Notes under the pieces: generated by a model | Database searches by the model: none | The model's input: the letters and a program-made list of their open reading frames with translations, nothing else | What the model was told of the DNA's origin: nothing | Origin: an uncultured Cohaesibacter sp. | GTDB taxonomy: Bacteria > Pseudomonadota > Alphaproteobacteria > Rhizobiales > Cohaesibacteraceae | DNA: 64,000 bases | Reading direction: 5' to 3' | NCBI RefSeq assembly: GCF_963678225.1 | Contig: NZ_OY782764.1 | Span: forward strand, 3,043,001 to 3,107,000 | Shown here: positions 25,234 to 34,408 of the stretch, one piece after another | Numbering within the stretch: the stretch's first letter is position 1 | Layout of the letters: every line of letters begins with the position of its first letter | Position numbers and translations under genes: made by a program

Positions 25234-26622
25234 CTATTCGGCCAGAGCTGCCAGAACGCGAACCCAAGAGCGGATGCCCTTGTGGTAACTTTCCAGATTG
25301 TATTTCTCGTTTGGCGAATGGATATTGTCGGTTTCCAGCGCGTAGCCGATGAGCATGGAATCCATACCCAGAATATCCTTGAATTCGCTAACAATCGGAA
25401 TGGAACCGCCCATACCCATCATAATGGTGTCTTTGCCCCATTCGTCCTTGAGTGCGGCAGCACCTTTTTGCAACGGTGGGAAGTCGGCGGAAAGGCTGTG
25501 TCCGGGGGCAGAGCCATGTTCGATATAGTCAACCGAGCAATCCGCTGGCAGGCGCTCCTCGACGAAAGCGCGCAGATTTTTTCGAATCTTGTCCGGATCC
25601 TGCTTGCCCACGAGGCGACAGGAGATCTTAGCCGATGCCTGAGATGCAATAACGGTCTTGAAGCCCGAGCCGGTATAGCCACCCGTAATGCCATTGAATT
25701 CACAGGTCGGGCGTGCGTTCAACTGCTCGTAAACGCTGTAGCCCGTTTCCCCTGCCGGGATGGAAAGGCCAACATCCTTGAGAAATTCCGCGTCATCAAA
25801 AGGCAATGCATCCCACTGGGCTTTTACATCCGGGGCAAGCTCTTCCACGCCATCATAGAAGCCTGGAATCTGAACTTTGCCATTGTCATCATGCAGATCG
25901 GCAAGAATGCGGGAGAGAATCTTGATCGGGTTTGCTGCCGGTCCACCATAGGCGCCCGAGTGCAGATCGCGGTTGGCTGCCGTGATGATAATTTCTTCGC
26001 CCATCAGTCCGCGCAACATCGTTGTGATCGCCGGAGTTTCAGGATCAAACATGGTGGTGTCGCAGACCAGAGCCAGATCCTTGGAAAGTTCGTCCTTATG
26101 CTCATTGAGGAAAGGCAACAGGCTCGGCGAGCCGCTTTCTTCTTCCCCTTCAAACAAAATGGAAACCGCAATCGGCAGGGAGCCATGAACTTCTTTATAA
26201 GCGCGGCACGCTTCCACGAAGGTCAGCATCTGGCCCTTGTCGTCGGAAGAACCGCGGCCGAAGATCATTTTGACCCCGTCTTTTTCAAAGACCTTGGCAT
26301 TGAATGGATCATCGTCCCACAATTCCAGCGGATCAACGGGCTGGACATCATAATGGGCATAGAACAGAACATGAGGGCCGGGTTTGTCGGCAGTGTCGCT
26401 GTCATGGCCAACGACCATCGGGTGTCCGGGGGTTTCGTGAACGCGCGTGTCGATTCCGATGCCATTCAATTCGTTGGCAATCCATGCGGCAGCCTTCTGG
26501 CATTCTTCCTTATAGTCAGGATCGGTAGAAATGGATTTGAAACCGACCAGAGTGACCAGGCGTTTGAGGGAATCATCGAAATTGGCGTCGACCTGCGCCA
26601 AAACGGAATCAAGATTTGTCAT
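25234..26622 (-). CDS. M20-family dipeptidase (metallopeptidase)
   Basis: A 462-residue zinc peptidase of family M20, carboxypeptidase/dipeptidase branch. The metal and catalytic set is complete: H90 and D92 in FYAHYDVQPV, D127 in GRGSSDDKG, the glutamate pair E160-E161 in LFEGEEESGS, D188-region CDTT, and the late histidine in DNIHSPNE. An inserted dimerisation domain (about 200-330) holds HSGAYGG. The protein is cytoplasmic and likely hydrolyses dipeptides or acyl amino acids. The start follows AAGG with good spacing. It is monocistronic with its own terminator. Confidence 0.9.
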   Translation of the reverse strand: MTNLDSVLAQVDANFDDSLKRLVTLVGFKSISTDPDYKEECQKAAAWIANELNGIGIDTRVHETPGHPMVVGHDSDTADKPGPHVLFYAHYDVQPVDPLELWDDDPFNAKVFEKDGVKMIFGRGSSDDKGQMLTFVEACRAYKEVHGSLPIAVSILFEGEEESGSPSLLPFLNEHKDELSKDLALVCDTTMFDPETPAITTMLRGLMGEEIIITAANRDLHSGAYGGPAANPIKILSRILADLHDDNGKVQIPGFYDGVEELAPDVKAQWDALPFDDAEFLKDVGLSIPAGETGYSVYEQLNARPTCEFNGITGGYTGSGFKTVIASQASAKISCRLVGKQDPDKIRKNLRAFVEERLPADCSVDYIEHGSAPGHSLSADFPPLQKGAAALKDEWGKDTIMMGMGGSIPIVSEFKDILGMDSMLIGYALETDNIHSPNEKYNLESYHKGIRSWVRVLAALAE

Positions 26623-26777
26623 GAAATTACCTTATCGGAACGGAATAGACCCGCGCTCACACGCGATGCTGATGGCCAAGACGCTATCAGCTTCCTGATG
26701 GAGACGCCAGCCTTGCGCTCGTAACTTTCACATATGTTACCGCATCGCTTCGGATGGCTGTTGTGGCAGCCTTGTGG

Positions 26778-27680
26778 CTAGAGGAAGACCACCTCTTCTT
26801 CTGCCGAGTGTCCTGATCGTCTCGGTGCCGTGAGCGCAGGAATATCGACATCAAAATCGTTCGAGAGAAATGGATCAGAGTGGTCTGCGCGAGCCTTGGT
26901 CCCACCTTCATTGCGGGACTGCCGCTCGCTGGTCGCTATATTTTCCGCAAACTCTGAAGCAAGATCTCCTGTAGAGCCATTGTCTCTAATGGTAACAGAA
27001 CTGGAGGCCTCTCGAGGGCTGTGGTCCTTCATGGAGGCTTGTGCTGCTGTCAAGTTAGCCGCAGTCGCTGACTTTGCGGAAGGACCTTTGATATGGGTCG
27101 GCTTTTCATCGTGATCGCTCGAAGCTCTGCTTTCGGATACACCGCTTCTCGTTGCAAACTGCTCACTCAAAGCCTCCGCACTCTCCGCATCTTTTGGTGG
27201 TTGGGCTTCGCTTTTGAGAGTGGGAATAGGGGCTTTCTCTCTGGGCTTTGTCCAGCCGAGCTCTTCATCTGTTTGCGGAATATAGCGGGCGGCTAGTTCA
27301 AGATGTTTTCGAACCGTGTCAATCGATGTGGGAAGAATGACTAGGGATGCGATGCCGAGCTTGCGCGCATTGAGTACATCCTGCGCTGTCGCTTTCTTTG
27401 AGCACAGAATGAGACACACGCCGCGTCCACCAGCAAACTCAACCTGCCTTGCCGGAATGAGCATCTTGGCAAGATGCTGAGGGCCATAACTTTCATCAAC
27501 AAAGACAATATCTGCCTGTCCCGCAGCAACAATGGACGTTGCCTGCTCAATGTCTGACATGGAGAGCGGGTGCTCAATTCCGCAGTTTTTGAGCAGATCG
27601 GCCCATAATTGACGATCATGACGCCTAGGGGCGAGAATCATGACTGACAGGCTTTTGACTGGTATCAAGCGACGCGACAC
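26778..27680 (-). CDS. Degenerate receiver-domain protein with long disordered tail
   Basis: A 300-residue protein. Residues 10-130 fold like a response-regulator receiver: SVMILAPRRHDRQLW, then ADIVFVDESYG with the phospho-site D62, and LVILPTSIDTVRKHLELA. The acidic pocket that normally binds Mg is replaced by APRR, and the lysine is missing, so phosphorylation is doubtful. Residues 135-300 are rich in Ser, Ala, Glu and Lys and look disordered, ending in AEEEVVFL. A GTG start follows GTGAGG. The C-terminal tail resembles the end of the tandem receiver protein at 19860-20726, hinting at a shared docking partner. Function unknown. Confidence 0.65.
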   Translation of the reverse strand: MSRRLIPVKSLSVMILAPRRHDRQLWADLLKNCGIEHPLSMSDIEQATSIVAAGQADIVFVDESYGPQHLAKMLIPARQVEFAGGRGVCLILCSKKATAQDVLNARKLGIASLVILPTSIDTVRKHLELAARYIPQTDEELGWTKPREKAPIPTLKSEAQPPKDAESAEALSEQFATRSGVSESRASSDHDEKPTHIKGPSAKSATAANLTAAQASMKDHSPREASSSVTIRDNGSTGDLASEFAENIATSERQSRNEGGTKARADHSDPFLSNDFDVDIPALTAPRRSGHSAEEEVVFL

Positions 27681-27774
27681 TTTTGCCTCACTTTATTATT
27701 GTTGTTGTTCAGGCTTCAGACCCCCAGTTGTCTGAGCCTATTGTTATTTCTGACCCCTGTTTTGTACAAGGATG

Positions 27775-27808
27775 CAAAAATAGGCCACTCCTATTGGTAA
27801 TGGCCTAT
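27775..27808 (-). terminator. Terminator of the HerA-like ATPase gene
   Basis: A perfect eight-base stem ATAGGCCA/TGGCCTAT. On the minus strand the arm ends in TTTTTGC. It lies about 90 bases downstream of the ATPase stop. Confidence 0.78.
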
Positions 27809-27896
27809 GATTGCTAACAATTCCTTGTAATCGGTAAAAATTCAAGTTTTTGTATAAGTGTCAGTTAACAGGAACTTGCGCCAATAGAATAGCTAC

Positions 27897-29477
27897 TTAA
27901 CGTCCGCTTTTAAGGCTGCCCAAAATGCCTCTTACGATGGCTCTGCCCAAAGAAGAGGCAACTGAGCGGACGACAGATTTGACCGCTGCTTCGGCAACAG
28001 TCTGGCGGCCCGAGCTACGTCTTCTGGTGGAACTGCGAGGGGCGCTTTCTGGCCGATCATCCCTGTTAAAGTCGGGCAGAGTGAATCCTGTGCGACTTTT
28101 CTTGGTCTTGGTGGTTTCTTCTTGTTGTCGCTGTTCTTCTTCGCGCTTGATTTTGTCCTGCGCTCTCTCTTGCAGCACCTCATAGGCGCTTTCCCGGTCC
28201 ACAACTCGATCATAGACACCGAGAATGGGGCTGTTGGATATGACCTCTTTGCGTTCGCCCTCTGAAAGGGGGCCGATACGTGAGCTCGGTGGACGGATCA
28301 GGGTGCGCTGAACCATGGAGGGCACACCCTTTTTCATCAAAGTGGAAACCAGTGCCTCTCCGACGCCCAACTCGGTGATGACTTGTCGGGTATCAAGCGA
28401 CGGATTGGGGCGGAAGGTGTCGGCTGCCACCTTTACGGCCTTTTGATCGCGAGGGGTGTAGGCCCTTAGAGCATGCTGAATACGGTTGCCAAGTTGAGAC
28501 AAAACGTCATCGGGTACATCAAGCGGATTTTGCGTTACGAAATAAACGCCAACCCCCTTGGAGCGGATCAGTTTGACCACCTGTTCCACCTTATCCACGA
28601 GCACTTTCGGGGCATCTTCAAACAGGAGGTGGGCTTCATCAAAGAAGAAGACAAGGCGCGGCCTGTCCCTATCGCCGACTTCTGGTAGTTCCTCGAACAA
28701 TTCCGAGAGCAGCCACAATAGAAAGGTTGCATAAAGGCGAGGGGACTGCATCAGCTTGTCTGCGGCAAGAATGGACACGATGCCACGACCATCTCGCGTG
28801 GTGCGCATCAGATCAAGGATATCAAGCGCAGTCTCGCCAAAGAAATGCTCCGCTCCCTGTTGCTCCAGAACAAGCAAGTCGCGCTGGATCGCGCCGATTG
28901 AGGCCGTGGAGATATTGCCATATTCGGCTGAAAGCTCTTTGCGCCGCTCTTCCATATTGACCAGCAAAGCGCGCAGATCTTTAAGATCCAATAGCAACAT
29001 GCCTTCGTCATCGGCCAGCTTGAACGCGATATTGAGAATGCCTTCCTGCGTATCATTCAACCCGAGCAGGCGCGCAAGCAGCAAAGGCCCCATGTCTGTG
29101 ATGGTCGTTCGCACTGGGTGCCCTTGTTCACCAAACAGATCCCAGAAGATAGTTGGCACAGACGCGAAGTCATAGTCTTCAGCCAGGCCGATTGTCTCGG
29201 CACGCTTGGCTAGAAAATCTTTCGCTTCCCCTTTGGCCGCTAGCCCAGACAGATCTCCCTTGACGTCGGCACAAAAGACAGGAACGCCAGCATTGGAAAA
29301 ACCTTCTGCCAGAATTTGCAGCGACACGGTCTTGCCCGTGCCTGTTGCGCCCGTGATCAGCCCATGCCGGTTGGCCAGAGAAAGGGGCAGATACTCACCC
29401 TGACTGGTCTGTGTGCCGTCATCTGCGGTAAGAAAAGAGGTGCCGAGATAAACGGCCTCATCATGCAACATGGTCAT
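27897..29477 (-). CDS. HerA-like ATPase (DUF853, YjgR family)
   Basis: A 526-residue P-loop ATPase of the DUF853 family, relatives of the HerA/FtsK translocases. The Walker A GATGTGKT is at residues 43-50 and the Walker B is [12 protein letters not shown]. The sensor-like [25 protein letters not shown] follows, and there is a lysine/arginine-rich C-terminal tail with a short hydrophobic end. E. coli YjgR is the model, and its role is unknown. The frame continues to 29510, but the ATG at 29477 has AGGA at proper spacing. No nuclease partner (NurA, Sir2) is adjacent, so it is probably a housekeeping member rather than a defence gene. Confidence 0.87.
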   Translation of the reverse strand: MTMLHDEAVYLGTSFLTADDGTQTSQGEYLPLSLANRHGLITGATGTGKTVSLQILAEGFSNAGVPVFCADVKGDLSGLAAKGEAKDFLAKRAETIGLAEDYDFASVPTIFWDLFGEQGHPVRTTITDMGPLLLARLLGLNDTQEGILNIAFKLADDEGMLLLDLKDLRALLVNMEERRKELSAEYGNISTASIGAIQRDLLVLEQQGAEHFFGETALDILDLMRTTRDGRGIVSILAADKLMQSPRLYATFLLWLLSELFEELPEVGDRDRPRLVFFFDEAHLLFEDAPKVLVDKVEQVVKLIRSKGVGVYFVTQNPLDVPDDVLSQLGNRIQHALRAYTPRDQKAVKVAADTFRPNPSLDTRQVITELGVGEALVSTLMKKGVPSMVQRTLIRPPSSRIGPLSEGERKEVISNSPILGVYDRVVDRESAYEVLQERAQDKIKREEEQRQQEETTKTKKSRTGFTLPDFNRDDRPESAPRSSTRRRSSGRQTVAEAAVKSVVRSVASSLGRAIVRGILGSLKSGR

Positions 29478-29850
29478 GGCGAATCCTGCTCTGTGACTTT
29501 GACTTGCCAATCATGCCAGAAGACCGGCCCGCCCAGTAAAAATAAAGTACAAACGCTTAGAAGGTTCAAATCCTGACGGTCAAGTCCCGCTTCAAAGCTG
29601 CAAATGTTTATGCAATGTCAGGAGTGCAATACACCGAATCTTTTACGTTGGTTGATCTGTCTGTGCAATATGATTGATCGCGACCGGACCAGCTATCAGA
29701 CAATAGAAGCCATATTTTCGGCGCTTGGGCGGTTCATTCCCGGTGATTGGCCCAAGTGCGGTCCAATCTGCTGTTTCTTTCATCGCCCATTGTAAGCTAT
29801 GTAAAGACTCAAACGCCTTAGTCTGAACCAATCACATTCAGGAGATCATT
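29478..29850. other. Divergent intergenic region
   Basis: About 370 bases between the ATPase and the small glycine-rich protein gene. No gene or strong hairpin is seen. It should contain both promoters. Confidence 0.4.
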
Positions 29851-30252
29851 ATGGAACAAGTCATTGCCCGGATCGCATCCGCTGCAGGAATATCCGAAGA
29901 CCTCGCCATGACTGCCGTCAAGATCATTCTCAACTTCCTCTCCAAGGAAGCCCCCGAAGACAAGATGAACATGCTGGTTGAGGCACTGGGAGCGCAGCCG
30001 CTTATGGAAAGCGCCGCTGAAACCGAGGAAAGCGGCGGCGGGCTGCTTGGTGGCTTGATGGGCGCAATGGGAGGCATGGGTGGCATGGGCGGTGCCATGG
30101 CTGCGCTGAACCAGTTGACCAGCGAAGGCCTCAGTATGGGCGAGATCCAGACCGTCGCTTCTGAGCTGATTACCGTCGCCAAAGAAAATGCAGACGATAG
30201 TCTGGTGGATGATGTCGTCAATTCTGTGCCTGCACTTCGCCAGATCCTCTAA
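29851..30252 (+). CDS. Small helical protein, DUF2267-like
   Basis: A 133-residue acidic protein. The N-terminal helices (MEQVIARIASAAGISEDLAM, FLSKEAPEDKMNMLVEALG) resemble the DUF2267/DUF2780 type of small regulatory domain. A glycine/methionine-rich hinge (GGLLGGLMGAMGGMGGMGG) then leads to a C-terminal helical pair. No signal peptide is present, and the glycine-methionine stretch could insert in or touch a membrane. The ribosome site AGGAGATCATT is strong. The next gene, a DUF4332 protein, is co-oriented 153 bases away. Confidence 0.6.
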   Translation: MEQVIARIASAAGISEDLAMTAVKIILNFLSKEAPEDKMNMLVEALGAQPLMESAAETEESGGGLLGGLMGAMGGMGGMGGAMAALNQLTSEGLSMGEIQTVASELITVAKENADDSLVDDVVNSVPALRQIL

Positions 30253-30405
30253 TCGGTCAGATCCAATACTTGCAGAACCTGGCTTTATACTACACTGTGT
30301 TGGTGGTGATCATACCCTATGCTCGCTGCCAACAATCAGGAGGATGGTGCCGGGTGGACCAAGGGTGAACGGCTTGGTCACCATATAGTCGTGTGGAGGC
30401 AAGTT

Positions 30406-30816
30406 ATGACATCTTATTCTATTGCAAAAATCGAAGGAATTGGACCGGCCTATGCCGAGAAGCTGAAGGCTGTTGGCATCACCAACACCAAGGCTTATTT
30501 GGAAAAGGCCAAGGATGCTGCTGGGCGCAAGGCTTTGGAAGAGGAAACCGGAATAGATCATGCCCGTATCCTCAAATGGGCGAATATGGCTGATCTGATG
30601 CGCATCAAGGGCGTGGGGGAAGAATATTCCGAACTACTGGAAGCTGCCGGTGTTGATACGGTCAAGGAATTGCGTAACCGCAACGCTGCCAACCTGACAG
30701 CCGCCATGAAAGAGGCAAATGTCGAGAAGAAGCTCGTCCGTCAGGTGCCCGCTCTGGGAAATGTTGAAAATTGGGTTGCAGAGGCAAAGCAACTGCCTCC
30801 CATGATGACCTACTGA
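30406..30816 (+). CDS. DUF4332 helix-hairpin-helix protein
   Basis: A 136-residue protein with two helix-hairpin-helix repeats: IAKIEGIGPAYAEKLKAVGI (about residues 5-24) and LMRIKGVGEEYSELLEAAGV (about 65-84). This layout defines DUF4332, usually found in short proteins thought to bind nucleic acids or act as scaffolds. The ATG at 30406 has GGAGG seven bases upstream, so the longer upstream frame is not used. A strong terminator follows directly. Function unknown. Confidence 0.82.
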   Translation: MTSYSIAKIEGIGPAYAEKLKAVGITNTKAYLEKAKDAAGRKALEEETGIDHARILKWANMADLMRIKGVGEEYSELLEAAGVDTVKELRNRNAANLTAAMKEANVEKKLVRQVPALGNVENWVAEAKQLPPMMTY

Positions 30817-30840
30817 TCTGATGACGCAAGCAAATTGAAA

Positions 30841-30868
30841 AGCCAGCGAAATATCTCGCTGGCTTTTT
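30841..30868 (+). terminator. Terminator after the DUF4332 gene
   Basis: Stem AGCCAGCGA/TCGCTGGCT with a six-base loop and TTTTTC. An A-run on the other side means that it may also serve the converging LuxR gene. Confidence 0.9.
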
Positions 30869-30968
30869 CAGTTCTTCAGAGTGCTTCAAGCGCGGTGTGT
30901 TGCCAAACGGGACCACGGTACCCGAATGATATCGCGGCCCGGCTCAACGATGTCCGTCCTTTATAAGA

Positions 30969-31709
30969 TCAGCGAAGCTGGATTTGCCCATAACGCATGG
31001 CTTCAACAACCGTTTGCGTTTTGTTGGCAGCCTGCATTTTCTCGGAGGCATTTTGCAGATGGGCATGAACGGTACGCTGCGATATATGCAGCTCGTCGGC
31101 AATGTCACCGGCGGTTTTCCCTTCGGCGGTCATGCTCAGAACCAGCTTTTCGCGCGTTGAAAGCTCGCCCGGACGGCTGGAAAGGATCGGATGCACAGAA
31201 TGCATTTCCGCCAATTCATGCTGGATGGTTGTCGTTAGGGCCGTCAACTCACGTTCGGACACATTCAACTCAGGCCCGGCCACGCAGATGGCCACTTGCA
31301 TGACATTGAAATGGTGCACATGAATGCCGATCAATGTGCGATAAGTGCGCGGGCTTGTGCCGCTGCGCTGCAAAAGGCCAATGAGCGAGGATTCCTTGAT
31401 CCAGCTATTTTCCTTTTCATCAAGATTCCAGCTTGTCGGCTTTGAGAGGACGGCAATGCGCCGCAAAAGGTCATCACTACCGCGCACCTGTGCAAGATGG
31501 GCGCTGGACAGAATGCTATCACCCCAGTGTTGATAGAGGACCAGTTTACCAAGGTCTCGACCGGGAAGGGGAAGACCTGTGATAAGAATATGCTCTGCAC
31601 CGAACGATCTGAATCGGGATACGACACTCTCGAAAAATGCGTCGGGATTTCTGGCTGGTTGAGTGACAGAAATGGACTTATCAGAGGGAGCCCAACGGGT
31701 ATCAGTCAT
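30969..31709 (-). CDS. LuxR-family regulator with autoinducer-type N-terminal domain (solo)
   Basis: A 246-residue regulator. The N-terminal part (about 20-165) has the shape of an autoinducer-binding domain, and residues about 180-240 are the LuxR helix-turn-helix: LSTREKLVLSMTAEGKTAGD, then ISQRTVHAHLQNA. The tryptophan of YQHWGD is kept, but the usual Tyr and Asp-Pro pocket residues are not where TraR has them, so the ligand is uncertain; VjbR-like solos of Brucella diverge similarly. The start is taken at the ATG at 31709 because the frame upstream uses TTG with no ribosome site. No luxI gene is in the window. Confidence 0.82.
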   Translation of the reverse strand: MTDTRWAPSDKSISVTQPARNPDAFFESVVSRFRSFGAEHILITGLPLPGRDLGKLVLYQHWGDSILSSAHLAQVRGSDDLLRRIAVLSKPTSWNLDEKENSWIKESSLIGLLQRSGTSPRTYRTLIGIHVHHFNVMQVAICVAGPELNVSERELTALTTTIQHELAEMHSVHPILSSRPGELSTREKLVLSMTAEGKTAGDIADELHISQRTVHAHLQNASEKMQAANKTQTVVEAMRYGQIQLR

Positions 31710-32539
31710 GGATATAAACTGCTGTTTCGATGTTGAAATAAAATCAGACACAAATGCCTGACCGACAAAAAATAAAGCAACAGTCAATCAGGTTGGATTA
31801 TCTCTTTCCTGACACACTATCGCCTTCCCACTTAGACCCACTCTAGATGTTGGACTATTGTACAAATCTGGGCAAGCGAAAAAACGGAGAGACAAGATTA
31901 TCAATGTAATTTTTCGCCAGTATGGTTCAAAAGCTAGGTAAATTTTCCCCAGTTTGATTTTTTAAGATACGGCGCCACGAGGAATCGTACGTAATTTTTG
32001 ACAGGCTCTAAAACATATGATTCTCTGCAGGGACAGCTATGCGAAAAAGCGATGTCCAGCTGAAAGACTCGCCTAGAAACGTGTGGAAACAGACTGTGGG
32101 GCGTTATTCAATGCTCGAAAATTTTCGATCAACAGCGCCATTCGGAGAGCTTGCGAAGTGGGGTGTTTAGGCTTTAGTCTAAGGGCTGGAGTGACTTAGC
32201 TGCACTTTCTTTGCCAATCTTCAGGACTAGATAAAAATCCGAACTATTCATGTGCTTTCAAACTGAGCTAATGCAAGGCCGAAGCTCCATCGGTTTTTCG
32301 CAAAATTTTTTATTCTGTAGAAAGACACATGTCAGAAAACCAGCTTAATTATTGGCTTAGGATAATGAGATAGGACAAAGATCGGTGATGCAAAGTGTAT
32401 ATCCTTGCGATCTGATGCAGAAATAAGTGCAGTGTATCAGTTCTCGATAAGGGCAGATGCACAAAAAAAGACGATTTGAGAAATGTGCGCAGGGGCGATC
32501 AGCTCCTTCGGAATCTTTTCTCTATAATTGGGAGTGAAT
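31710..32539. other. Long regulatory gap between the LuxR solo and mutA
   Basis: 830 bases without a firm gene. A perfect 14-base palindrome TCGAAAATTTTCGA lies at 32115-32128. A 43-codon frame (32039-32170, MRKSDVQLKDSPRNVWKQTV...) has a weak ribosome site and no recognisable character. The region must contain the LuxR and mutase promoters. I could not place a B12 riboswitch here. Confidence 0.4.
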
Positions 32540-34396
32540 ATGATGAGCGAAGCGTTGAGGATAGCCGAGACATTTCCAGGCTATTCCCGTGAGGACTGGG
32601 CCGCGATGGTCGAAAAGGCACTCAAGGGCCAGCCGATTTCTCGCCTCACAACGAAAACAGTGGACGGCACGGAAATCAGCCCGATTTTCGAACGGGCCGT
32701 AGGGAAAGCGCCTTTGGCGATGCGTCCCAAAGATACCCCTTGGGCAGTTTGCCAGCGGATGGATCATCCCGATGCAGCCAAGGCAAATGAACTTGTTTTG
32801 AATGATCTTCTGAACGGCGTAAACATGATCAGCATTCCGTTTGCTGGTAGCGCCGCTGCACGTGGCTACGGCCTTGCAGCAGACAAGGACGTTCTTGCAA
32901 AGGCTTTGAACGAAGTCGTCATGGATCTGATTGCATTCCGTCTGGAAACCGGGGCTGCTGGTGATGCTGCTGCCAAGGCTTTCGCGGATGTTGTTGCAGA
33001 CAAGGGCGCTGATGCTGCTTCTGTGAAGGTTTCCTTCGGCCTGGATCCGATCGGTTGTTTTGCAAGCACCGGTGCTCTGCCGTCCGATTGGGCTGCGAAC
33101 CTGGTCAGCACGATCAAGGATCTGAAAGCAAAAGGCTTCAAGGGACCATTCATTACTGCTGATGCACGGCCTTACCATGACGCTGGTGCAAGCGATGCTC
33201 AGGAATTGGGTGCCGTTGCTGCAACCATCGTCGCTTACTGGCGTGTTCTTGAAGAAGCTGGTTTTGAAGCGTCTGAAGCTCTTGGCATGATTGATGTGGT
33301 GCTTTCCGTTGAGGCAAACCAGTTTGCTTCTCTGGCCAAGATGCGTGCGATGCGTCACTTGTGGGCTCTGATTGTGGAAGCCGCTGGTGTTGAATTCTTG
33401 CCTCTCTCCATTCATGCTGAGACCTCCTGGGCAATGATGACGCGCCTTGATCCATATGTGAACATTCTGCGTGAAACCACCGCCTGCTTTGCTGCCGGTG
33501 TTGGTGGGGCTGACAGCGTTTGCATCGTTCCGCACACGATGGCACTGGGTCTGCCGACCTGGCATGACCGTCGCATTTCGCGCAACCTGCAGACCATGCT
33601 GATCGAAGAATCAAACCTTTATCGCGTAACTGACCCAGCTGCAGGTTCAGGTTATGTTGAAAGCATGACTGATGAAACCGGCGCAATTGCCTGGTCTCTG
33701 TTCCAGGAAGCTGAAAAAGCCGGTGGTGCAGTTGAAGCGTTGAAAAAAGGTCTCTTTGTTGATGCTATCGCCAAATCCAACGATGCACGTAACAAGGTAA
33801 TCGCAACCCGTCGCGCAGCGCTGACCGGCGCATCGGCCTTCCCGAACATCGAAGAAAAAGATGTTGAAGTGGTTGACGTTGCTCCTATTGCTCTGGCTCT
33901 TCCGGCTGCAGGTGAAACCTGCACGCCTTTGAAGGTGGTTCGCCTTTCTGAGCCTTATGAAGCTCTGCGTGATGCTGCCAAGGCTGCCGGCAATCCTCCG
34001 GTCTTCTTTGCCAACATGGGCCGCATTGCCGACTTCACCGCACGCGCAACATGGACCAAGAACTTCTTCGAAGCGGGTGGTGTCAAGGCTTTGTCTGACA
34101 AAGGCTACACCGATCCGACAGAAGCTGTTGCCGACTTCAAGGCTTCCGGTGCTGCCATCGCAGCCATCGTTGGTCCTGATGGGCTTTACGAAGAAAATGG
34201 TGCCGCATTCGCCAAGGCTCTGAAAGAAGCGGGCGCGAAAATGGTTTATATCGCAGGTCGTCCGAAAGATCTCATGGAAGCACTCTCTGCTGCCGGTGTT
34301 GATTCTTTCGCTTTCGAAAGCTGCGATGTGCTTGCCGAACTCAATAAAATTCATGACGTTCTGGGCATTGCCCCGGTCGCCAAGGCAGAAGCATAA
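32540..34396 (+). CDS. mutA: Methylmalonyl-CoA mutase small (beta) subunit
   Basis: A 618-residue subunit of the B12-dependent mutase that converts (R)-methylmalonyl-CoA to succinyl-CoA in propionate, Val/Ile and odd-chain fatty acid breakdown. It has the TIM-barrel substrate domain (FPGYSREDWAAMVEKALKGQ, DHPDAAKANELVLNDLLNG, HAETSWAMMTRLDPYVNILR) and a C-terminal cobalamin-like fold (about 490-618) without the DxHxxG motif, as expected for the catalytically silent subunit. Two adjacent ATGs follow GGGAG, and the first is used. It is co-transcribed with mutB, 12 bases downstream. Codon use is strongly biased (Ala GCT/GCA, Leu CTG), unlike many neighbours, suggesting high expression. Confidence 0.93.
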   Translation: MMSEALRIAETFPGYSREDWAAMVEKALKGQPISRLTTKTVDGTEISPIFERAVGKAPLAMRPKDTPWAVCQRMDHPDAAKANELVLNDLLNGVNMISIPFAGSAAARGYGLAADKDVLAKALNEVVMDLIAFRLETGAAGDAAAKAFADVVADKGADAASVKVSFGLDPIGCFASTGALPSDWAANLVSTIKDLKAKGFKGPFITADARPYHDAGASDAQELGAVAATIVAYWRVLEEAGFEASEALGMIDVVLSVEANQFASLAKMRAMRHLWALIVEAAGVEFLPLSIHAETSWAMMTRLDPYVNILRETTACFAAGVGGADSVCIVPHTMALGLPTWHDRRISRNLQTMLIEESNLYRVTDPAAGSGYVESMTDETGAIAWSLFQEAEKAGGAVEALKKGLFVDAIAKSNDARNKVIATRRAALTGASAFPNIEEKDVEVVDVAPIALALPAAGETCTPLKVVRLSEPYEALRDAAKAAGNPPVFFANMGRIADFTARATWTKNFFEAGGVKALSDKGYTDPTEAVADFKASGAAIAAIVGPDGLYEENGAAFAKALKEAGAKMVYIAGRPKDLMEALSAAGVDSFAFESCDVLAELNKIHDVLGIAPVAKAEA

Positions 34397-34408
34397 GGAG
34401 CTGGAATT

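Noticed and set aside
25192-26724. A 510-codon frame antisense to the M20 dipeptidase
   Set aside because: The dipeptidase has a complete catalytic set; the antisense frame has low-quality composition and no family pattern.
27897-29477. HerA-like ATPase as part of an anti-phage system
   Set aside because: No NurA, Sir2, DUF4297 or other effector lies next to it; the DUF853 subgroup is widespread in non-defence contexts.
31710-32539. Possible B12 riboswitch upstream of mutAB
   Set aside because: I could not find the conserved B12-box core in this gap by eye; a covariance-model search would settle it.
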